Shown one piece after another: positions 51,897-58,286 of a stretch of DNA of 58,286 nucleotides (position 1 is its first letter; each line of letters starts with the position of its first letter). The notes below the pieces were generated by a model. That model had not been told where the DNA came from, did no database searches, and was given only the letters and a program-made list of their open reading frames with translations. This stretch comes from Phycisphaera sp. (GTDB lineage Bacteria; Planctomycetota; Phycisphaerae; Phycisphaerales; Phycisphaeraceae). Location of the stretch: contig JANQPR010000095.1 of assembly GCA_028285385.1 (NCBI GenBank), positions 1-58,286 on the forward strand. Direction: 5' to 3'. A program made the position numbers and the translations under genes.

Positions 51897-54755
51897 TCAC
51901 TTCGCCTCGTACCAATCCGGTCCCACGCCGGCGGCGACCCGCAGCGGGCAACGCAGGTCCATTGCCTTCTCCATCGTCTCGACCACGGCCTGACGCACCC
52001 CTTCAACTTCCCCAACCGGGCACTCCACCACGAGCTCGTCGTGGATCTGCAGGAGCATCCGGCACGGCAACGCCTCGTTCTCGATCCGGCGTTGCAGGTT
52101 GACCATCGCGAGCTTGATGAGGTCGGCGGCGCTGCCCTGCACCACCGAGTTGATCGCCAGACGCTCCGCGAGCGCGCGGCGCTGCGGGTTGCGGGCGTCG
52201 ATCTCGGCGATCGGACGGCGTCGGCCAAGCACCGTCGTGACGTGGCCGTGTTCGCGGGCCTGCTCGACGCACTGCCTAAAGAAACGATCGATGCCGGTGA
52301 ACCGGGCCTTATAGTCGGCGATCAGTTGCTCGGCGGCTTTGTTGTCCAGGTTCTCGACGCGTCGGGCCAGGCCGAACGCCGTGATGCCGTAAATGATGCC
52401 AAAGTTGATCATCTTGGCCTGAGCGCGTTGCTCGCCGGTCACGTCGTCAAGCGCGACCCCGAACACCTCCGCCGCGACGGCCCGGTGGATGTCGCGGTCG
52501 TCACGGAACGCCTCGAGCAACGCCGCGTCCTCCGACAGGTGCGCTAGCACCCGGAGCTCGATCTGCGAGTAGTCGGCGGCGATCAGCGTGTGCCCGGGCT
52601 CGACGACGAATGCCCGACGGATCTCCCGGCCGACGTCCGTTCGGATCGGAATGTTCTGCAGGTTCGGGTTGGAAGAAGACAGACGCCCCGTCGCCGCGCC
52701 GGTCTGGTGGAACGTGCCGTGCACGCGACCGTCGGGCTCGATCGCCTCGGCAAGCTGTTCGAAGTAGGTGCCGACCAGCTTGGTCAGCATCCGGTACTCA
52801 ACCATCATCGCCGGGATTGCCCGCGCGGCATGCGGAACATCGGGCAACTCATCCACCGACATGTCGGCGAGCTTCTCCAGCACCTCGGCGTCAGTCGAGT
52901 AGCCGGTCTTGGTCTTCTTGATCACCGGGAAGCCGAGCGAGTTGAACAAGGCCTCGCCGAGTTGCTTCGGGGAGTCTGGGTTGAAGTCTTCCTTCGCGGC
53001 GTCAAGCACGGCGCGACGCAACTCCGTGGCGCGGGTGTCGAGCTGCTCCCGCTGCGTCGCGAGGATGTCCGGGTCCACGCGGATGCCCGCCGCTTCCATC
53101 CGGTGCAACACCGCGATCAGCGGCATCTCGACGTCCCGCGCCAGCGCCGCGACTCCAAGGTCTTCACAACGCTTCTCGAACCGCCGACAGAGTTGGAGCG
53201 AGACGTCGGCGTCCTCGGCGGCGTACGGCGTAACGGCGTCGAGCGAGACTTGGTCCATCGTTTTCTGCGGCGGGTCGGACTTCTTCCGCGGCTTGTGCCC
53301 GATCAGGTCCGTGATCGGGATGCAGCGACGACCAAGTTCCGCGAGCGCGAGGTCGTCCATGCCGATGCCCGGCGCGTTGCAGAGGAACGCGCCGATCATC
53401 GAATCGAAGACCTCGCCGTGGACCTCGCTCCCGGCGCGGCGCAGGACATGCAGGTCGTACTTCAGGTGGTGCCCGTACTTCTTGATGGACCCGTCTTCGA
53501 GTATGGGACGCAACGCGTCGATCACCACTGCCGTGTCGAGATGCCCCTCCGGTTCGAGCGAACGCACCGGGATGTACACGCCGGCGCCCGGCCGCCAAGC
53601 CAGGCAGACGCCACACAACGCCGCGTTGTGACCGAGGCCAACGGTCTCGGTGTCGACGGCGACCAGGCCCGCCTCCCGGACGGAGGCGACGATTTCGGCG
53701 AGTTCCTCCGTGGTGCGGATACAGCGGTAATCGCCTTCGGCGCGGATAGTCCTGGCCGATTCGTCGCCCTTACCTTGTGCGAAGAGACCGAACCCGGCGA
53801 CGCCCTCGTCTGTGATCTGCGGATCGGTTTTTTCGATGATCTCGCCGGTCCTCGTGTCGTTCTCGCCGCCGACGAGCTCAGCCAGATCGCGGCGGTGGCG
53901 GTTGAAGCCGAGGTTCCGGAAGTCCTCTTCGAGTTGCGTTGCGTCGATGCGGCCGACTTCAACACGCGTTTCTTCGAGATCGAACTCGACGTCGACGTCC
54001 TGACGGAGCGTGACGAGCTTCTTCGACAGCGCGAGCTGTCCCGAATCAATCGCCGCCGCGACGTTCTCCTTTTGCTTGCCCTTGAGCTGGTCAACGCCGG
54101 CGATGAGGCCGTCGAGGTTGGCGAAGTTGTCCAGGAGCTTCACCGCGGTCTTAGGTCCGACGCCCTTGATACCGGGGATGTTGTCGATGCTGTCGCCGAT
54201 CAGGGCCTGATAATCAATCGCCTGCCCGGGCGTAATGCCGCGCTTGTCTTTAAGCCCGGGGACGTCGAGTTCGCTGCCTTCCTGAACGTCGAAGAGTGTG
54301 ACCCGGTCCGACAGCACCTGCTCCAGGTCTTTGTCCTTCGAAACCAGTCGGACGTGCAGGTTCGCGTCCGCGGCGGTGAGTCGGGTCGCGAGCGTGGCCA
54401 TCACGTCGTCGGCCTCGGCACCCGGCACCCCAAAGACGGGGATGCCGAAGCGCCGCGTGATCTCGATCATGCGTGGGATCTGCGGCTCGAAGTCCTCCGG
54501 CGGGTCGTCACGCTGGGCTTTGTATTCCGGGTAGAGTTCGTTGCGGAACGTGGGCTCGGGGGTGTCGATCACCAGCGCGACGTGCGTCGGCTCGTAGTCC
54601 TTGAAGAGCTTCAGCAGCATCGCCGTGTAGGCAAAGGTCGCGTTGGTGGGCTCACCGGTGACGGGGCTGGTCATGCCCCCGCGGATGGCGAAGTAGGCGC
54701 GGAAGAACTGGTGATGCCCGTCGATGAGGTACAGCGTGGTGGAGGCGTCGGGCAT
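51897..54755 (-). CDS. polA: DNA polymerase I
   Basis: 952 residues. The 5'-3' exonuclease domain (YLIDGHHQFFRAYFA, GVPGAEADDVMATLA, DSIDNIPGIKGVGPKTAVKLL) is followed by a 3'-5' exonuclease domain with its DxE motif intact (VAVDTETVGLG) and by the polymerase with PNLQNIPIRTDVGREIRRAF, DYSQIELRVLAHLSED (motif A) and QIHDELVVECP (motif C). So proofreading is retained, unlike in some Gram-positive PolI. The gene overlaps nothing; the ion channel follows. Confidence 0.95.
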   Translation of the reverse strand: MPDASTTLYLIDGHHQFFRAYFAIRGGMTSPVTGEPTNATFAYTAMLLKLFKDYEPTHVALVIDTPEPTFRNELYPEYKAQRDDPPEDFEPQIPRMIEITRRFGIPVFGVPGAEADDVMATLATRLTAADANLHVRLVSKDKDLEQVLSDRVTLFDVQEGSELDVPGLKDKRGITPGQAIDYQALIGDSIDNIPGIKGVGPKTAVKLLDNFANLDGLIAGVDQLKGKQKENVAAAIDSGQLALSKKLVTLRQDVDVEFDLEETRVEVGRIDATQLEEDFRNLGFNRHRRDLAELVGGENDTRTGEIIEKTDPQITDEGVAGFGLFAQGKGDESARTIRAEGDYRCIRTTEELAEIVASVREAGLVAVDTETVGLGHNAALCGVCLAWRPGAGVYIPVRSLEPEGHLDTAVVIDALRPILEDGSIKKYGHHLKYDLHVLRRAGSEVHGEVFDSMIGAFLCNAPGIGMDDLALAELGRRCIPITDLIGHKPRKKSDPPQKTMDQVSLDAVTPYAAEDADVSLQLCRRFEKRCEDLGVAALARDVEMPLIAVLHRMEAAGIRVDPDILATQREQLDTRATELRRAVLDAAKEDFNPDSPKQLGEALFNSLGFPVIKKTKTGYSTDAEVLEKLADMSVDELPDVPHAARAIPAMMVEYRMLTKLVGTYFEQLAEAIEPDGRVHGTFHQTGAATGRLSSSNPNLQNIPIRTDVGREIRRAFVVEPGHTLIAADYSQIELRVLAHLSEDAALLEAFRDDRDIHRAVAAEVFGVALDDVTGEQRAQAKMINFGIIYGITAFGLARRVENLDNKAAEQLIADYKARFTGIDRFFRQCVEQAREHGHVTTVLGRRRPIAEIDARNPQRRALAERLAINSVVQGSAADLIKLAMVNLQRRIENEALPCRMLLQIHDELVVECPVGEVEGVRQAVVETMEKAMDLRCPLRVAAGVGPDWYEAK

Positions 54756-54776
54756 GGCGCGTCGGATGCGGCTGGC

Positions 54777-57700
54777 TTACCAGTCGAGCGTGCCGCGCCA
54801 GGCGTCGCGGAGTTCGGTAAGCGCGACGTCGAGGACTCGGCCGGCGTGGGCGTCGCGGAGTGTGAGGCGGTCGTGCTCGGCGAACATGCCGACCTGGGCA
54901 AAGGCGACACCGGCGGCGCGGAAGGACTCGATTACCGCGCCGACGTGTTGGGGCTCAACTTCGAGCAAGTATCGCGACGCGGTTTCGGCGAAGGCACGAA
55001 CGGCGAGACCGCAAGACGAAACGACCGGTTGATGCGTCAGGTCGAGGTCGATGCCGACGCCGTTGTCGCCCCCGGAGAACGCCATCTCGGCGGCGGCGAC
55101 GAGCAGGCCGCCCTCCGAGCAGTCGTGGGCTGAACGCACCTGGCCATCGGCGATGAGCGTGGCGACCGCGACGGCGTGGCTTGGCCCGGCGTCGAGGTCG
55201 ACCGTCGGGATCGGGCCGGCGTCCGCATCGAGGACGGCGGCGACGTGCGAGCCGCCTAGGCGCGGGTCGGTCGAGCCGACGAGGAACAGCGCGTTGCCCG
55301 GCTGCTTGGCGTCCATCGTGACGCAACGACCCACGTCGGGCACGATGCCCAGCGCGGTGACGAGCAGGGTCGGCGGGATCGCGATGAGTCGTCCGTCTTC
55401 GGCGGTGAACTGGTTGTGCAGCGAATCCTTGCCCGAGACGAAGGGCGTTCCAAACGCCATCGCACCGTCGAAACACGCCTCGGCGGCGCGGACGAGCGTG
55501 CCCATCGCCTTGGGGTCGTCGCAACTCGGCCAACAGAAGTTGTCGAGGATCGCGATCCGATTCGGGTCGGCGCCGACGCACACGGCGTTGCGGACGGCCT
55601 CGTCGATCGCGTGCAGCGTGGCCTGGTACGAGTCGCCGCCGGGCGTCTTCTCCGAGAGCCACGGGCAGACGCCGTTGGCGAGGGCGACACCAATCTCGCT
55701 ACCGAGTTTGGGCCGAAGCACAGCGGCGTCGGACGGGCCGAGTTGCATCGGGCCAACCAGCGGCTTAACGACGCTGCCTCCCTGCACTTCGTGGTCGTAC
55801 TGGCGGACGACCCAGTGCTTGCTGGCGATGTTCGGGTGGGCGAGGAGCTTGAGCAGCGCAGCGCCGATGTCGATGCCGTCGATGCTCGGCGTCGGACCGG
55901 TGGGTGTCGGCGTCCAAGTCGCGTCGCGCGTCGGCATCGGGATGCCGTCGTGCAGCAACGGCATGGGCAACTCGCCGACGATGGTGCCGCGGAAACTCAA
56001 ACGCAGCGTCGGCTGCCCGTCGTTGGTGTGCCCGAAAGCGCCCAGGTCACAGAGCTCGACGTCCTCTTGCTCGCAGAGTTGGCGGAGCGCGGCGACATTG
56101 CCGGGCGGGACCGAGAGCACCATGCGCTCCTGGGCCTCGCTGATCCAGACTTCATCATAGGTCAGCCCGTCGTACTTGAGCGGCGCACGTTCGAGGTGGA
56201 CGTCGGCGCCGACCCTCTCACCCATCTCGCCGATAGCACTGGAGAAGCCTCCGGCACCGCAGTCGGTGATGGCGGAAAACAGGCAGCCGGCGTCGTGGTC
56301 GCGAGCGCGGAGGATGACGTCAAGGACCTGTTTCTCGGTGATGGCGTTGCCGATCTGCACGGCGTGACCGAACTCGTCGGCGTGGGAGTCGGTGAGTTCG
56401 GCGGAGGAGAACGTGGCGCCGTGGATGCCGTCGCGCCCGGTGCGCCCGCCAAGGGCGACGATGCGGTCGCCGGGGCGGACGGTGCCAAAACACTTGTCGA
56501 GCGGGATGAGCCCGACGCAGCCGGCGAAGACGAGCGGGTTGGCGAGGTAATCGTCGTGGAAGAGCACCGCGCCGTTAACGGTGGGGATGCCCATACGGTT
56601 GCCATAGTCGCGGACGCCGGCGACGACCTGCTCGAGGATGCGCCGCGGCGGGATCACGCCGTCCGGGAGGTCGTCGGCGGGGAAGTCGGGCCGGGCGACG
56701 GCGAAGGTGTCGGTGTTCGCGATCGGCTTGGCGGCGAGCCCGGTGCCGACGATGTCGCGGATGCAGCCGCCGATGCCGGTGGCGGCGCCGCCGTAGGGCT
56801 CGATTGCCGAGGGGTGGTTGTGGGTCTCGACCTTGATGGCAACACCGTGAGACTCGTCGAGCTTGACGACGCCGGCGTTGTCGTCGAAGACGGAGACAAG
56901 CCAGTCACCCTTCCCGCCTTGGTCGGTTGCCTGGTCACGCAGCGCGAACGTGGCCGCGGCCACGGTGGACTTCAGCAGGTTGTGGATCGTGATGGTGCGG
57001 GCGAGACCGTCGTCGTTGGCTTCGTGCCCGGGCTTGCTGCGGAAGATGGCGAGGGATTCCGCGTCGCCCGTGACGCGTACCGTGCTCTTAAGCGTCTTGT
57101 GCACGCAGTGCTCGGACCAGGTCTGGGCGATGGTCTCGAGCTCGATGTCCGTGGGCTCCCGGTCGATGGCGCGGAAGTGTCCGCGGACCGTCCGCATCTC
57201 TTCGAGCGAAAGAAACAGGTGGGCTTCGCGCGAGAGCTTGGCCATCGCCTCATCGTCCAAGTCGCACAGCGGGACGTGCGTGACTTGCAAGTCGTAGTGC
57301 TGACCGGCCGGGAACGCATCCGGACAATAGGGCTCGGCAAAGAACGACTCGATGACCGGGTTGCCCAGGTGCGACTCGGCAAACGCCATCGCCCGCTCGG
57401 CCGACAGCGACCCGTCGTGGGTGAAGTCGTAACGTTGCCCCGTCCGGACGGCGACGCTGTCGGACGATAGATCCGGGAGCAGGTCGAGGATCGCGGCCTC
57501 GGTCGACTGCGCGACCGGGTCCATGACGCCGGGCTGGGGGTGGACCTCGATCGAGATGGTGTTGCCGCCCACTTCGCCGCTACCCGGTGCGGCGTGTTGT
57601 GTGACCGGGTCGGCCAGCAGCTCGGCGGCGAGGGCTTCTCGCTGTAACTCGCACAGCGGGGCTTCGATCAAGAAGACCTCGGCGTGGCGCACGTCGGTGA

Positions 57701-57836
57701 CGCCCGGGAACTCGGCCCGAGCCTGAGCCAGGACGCGCGCGGCGTGAGCGTCATCGGCCGCACGCTTCGCCCAGACCTCGACCCGGTGGACCCGGCGGAC
57801 ATTGGTCGCGGTGGCGGCGGTGTCGAGGGCGGTCAT
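54777..57836 (-). CDS. purL: Phosphoribosylformylglycinamidine synthase, extended PurL without glutaminase
   Basis: 1019 residues. The enzyme makes FGAM from FGAR in purine synthesis. The N-terminal ~220 residues resemble the N-terminal part of long or PurS-containing forms (VHRVEVWAKRAADDAHAAR; EHCVHKTLKS begins the core). The two ATP-binding lobes show GIGGCIRDIVGTG, ALGGRTGRDGIHGATFSS, TDCGAGGFSSAIGEMGE and ISEAQERMVLSVPP. The C-terminus ends LRDAWRGTLDW, so the glutaminase domain of the large ~1300-residue form is missing. PurQ must be encoded elsewhere. It lies directly behind polA's start on the same strand. Confidence 0.92.
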   Translation of the reverse strand: MTALDTAATATNVRRVHRVEVWAKRAADDAHAARVLAQARAEFPGVTDVRHAEVFLIEAPLCELQREALAAELLADPVTQHAAPGSGEVGGNTISIEVHPQPGVMDPVAQSTEAAILDLLPDLSSDSVAVRTGQRYDFTHDGSLSAERAMAFAESHLGNPVIESFFAEPYCPDAFPAGQHYDLQVTHVPLCDLDDEAMAKLSREAHLFLSLEEMRTVRGHFRAIDREPTDIELETIAQTWSEHCVHKTLKSTVRVTGDAESLAIFRSKPGHEANDDGLARTITIHNLLKSTVAAATFALRDQATDQGGKGDWLVSVFDDNAGVVKLDESHGVAIKVETHNHPSAIEPYGGAATGIGGCIRDIVGTGLAAKPIANTDTFAVARPDFPADDLPDGVIPPRRILEQVVAGVRDYGNRMGIPTVNGAVLFHDDYLANPLVFAGCVGLIPLDKCFGTVRPGDRIVALGGRTGRDGIHGATFSSAELTDSHADEFGHAVQIGNAITEKQVLDVILRARDHDAGCLFSAITDCGAGGFSSAIGEMGERVGADVHLERAPLKYDGLTYDEVWISEAQERMVLSVPPGNVAALRQLCEQEDVELCDLGAFGHTNDGQPTLRLSFRGTIVGELPMPLLHDGIPMPTRDATWTPTPTGPTPSIDGIDIGAALLKLLAHPNIASKHWVVRQYDHEVQGGSVVKPLVGPMQLGPSDAAVLRPKLGSEIGVALANGVCPWLSEKTPGGDSYQATLHAIDEAVRNAVCVGADPNRIAILDNFCWPSCDDPKAMGTLVRAAEACFDGAMAFGTPFVSGKDSLHNQFTAEDGRLIAIPPTLLVTALGIVPDVGRCVTMDAKQPGNALFLVGSTDPRLGGSHVAAVLDADAGPIPTVDLDAGPSHAVAVATLIADGQVRSAHDCSEGGLLVAAAEMAFSGGDNGVGIDLDLTHQPVVSSCGLAVRAFAETASRYLLEVEPQHVGAVIESFRAAGVAFAQVGMFAEHDRLTLRDAHAGRVLDVALTELRDAWRGTLDW

Positions 57837-57906
57837 GCCGTGATGATAAGGGGTCGGGCCAGTGCGGTCCGGCTGCCCCTGACCAACACGACCAACGCCC
57901 TGCCGT

Positions 57907-58286
57907 TCACACCGGCGTCGTGACGTCGGCGATCATTTGTTGAGTGAGTTCCCAGAGGCCGACCTCGCGGAACGGGCTGGCGGCGCCGCGCAGGTTGCCG
58001 TGCCGCTGCGTGTGATGGTTCCAGTGCGACTGCGCCTGGAGCAGGCGGCGGCGGACTTCCTCTGCATCGCCCGGGCGTTTGGAGCTTCGGAACCTCCGGA
58101 ACGCCGCGAACCCCGCGATCAAGTCTCGCAACGCCTCGAAGAACGACTCGGCGTAAAGCAGCGTGCCCAGCATGGCTTCGCACACCCCGGGACGCTCGCC
58201 GACGCGCTGCTGAAAGACGTGCCGGAGCCGCGACGCGGCCTCGGCGGCGCGGCGTTTCTCCTCCACGGCGGCGTCGAGGTCCGCCA
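57907..58286 (-). CDS. C-terminal part of an unidentified protein (cut by the right edge)
   Basis: At least 126 residues ending at 57907; the frame is open to the window edge, so the start may be outside. The visible part is largely helical and Arg/Glu-rich (RLRHVFQQRVGERPGVCEAMLGTLLYAES..., then FRRFRSSKRPGDAEEVRRRL). A GTG at 58266 is a possible start but the frame continues beyond it. No family is recognised. Confidence 0.5.
   Translation of the reverse strand, partial: ADLDAAVEEKRRAAEAASRLRHVFQQRVGERPGVCEAMLGTLLYAESFFEALRDLIAGFAAFRRFRSSKRPGDAEEVRRRLLQAQSHWNHHTQRHGNLRGAASPFREVGLWELTQQMIADVTTPV

Noticed and set aside
52590-55133. An 847-residue open frame on the plus strand opposite polA and the end of purL
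   Set aside because: It spans two real genes on the other strand and has only repetitive charged sequence.
55416-57470. A 684-residue open frame on the plus strand opposite purL
   Set aside because: Composition-driven antisense frame; purL motifs on the other strand are unambiguous.

Overview
The window is GC-rich chromosomal DNA from a bacterium that is most likely a planctomycete of the class Phycisphaerae. This is an inference from three things: two large secreted proteins that combine a dockerin-like repeat (GDYxDxGQVEQGDLD...NWG) with a C-terminal PEP-CTERM sorting signal, the very high GC content, and the mix of PilZ, PhoX and rho-type genes with little operon structure. No ribosomal RNA, tRNA or CRISPR array was recognised.

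Layout. Positions 1-3300 are host genes: a PilZ/receiver protein cut by the left edge, ispG, and a dockerin/PEP-CTERM metalloprotease-like protein. Positions 3301-16764 are a mobile region built from a filamentous phage (inovirus). One apparently complete unit spans about 6866-16764. In order it holds a small putative ssDNA-binding protein, a rolling-circle Rep (HUH and Tyr motifs), a phage-borne PEP-CTERM protein, several one-helix coat-type proteins including a good major coat candidate, a large C-terminally anchored protein (pIII-like), a pVI-like membrane protein, a Zot/pI ATPase, a secretin (pIV-like), a Ser/Thr kinase-like cargo gene, a DUF2726 gene and a small zinc-ribbon gene. It is bounded on both sides by sites that resemble a XerCD dif site. 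To its left lie remnants of at least two related units. They carry copies of the secretin 3' end, each followed by a different AT-richer cargo gene: a DUF4062 protein, and a RelA/SpoT-type nucleotide synthetase. A decayed DUF2726/zinc-ribbon pair follows the second. The same slot (just after the secretin 3' end) therefore holds three unrelated signalling or defence-like genes. This cargo slot in a dif-associated inovirus array is the most interesting feature of the window.

Positions 16765-36875 are host genes: a second dockerin/PEP-CTERM protein, a two-domain ABC permease, a receiver-GGDEF-HD signalling protein with a PilZ-like protein next to it, a PhoX-family phosphatase, purN, gluQ, a DUF192 lipoprotein, a SpoIIE-type phosphatase, a flavodoxin-fold reductase, coaE with an extra N-terminal domain, rho behind a C-rich leader, an AT-richer membrane gene, two lipoproteins, an acetyltransferase, rpsD and an HpaI-type aldolase.

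Positions 36994-58286 continue with a fused FAD/Fe-S oxidoreductase, an ABC-2 permease, a STAS protein, a YHS lipoprotein, nadA, and a sucrose-type cluster (GH32/43-like hydrolase, sucrose-phosphate phosphatase-like HAD, sucrose-phosphate synthase-like glycosyltransferase, PfkB kinase) that could make and break a non-reducing disaccharide. The window ends with a voltage-gated cation channel, polA, an extended purL and a gene cut by the right edge.
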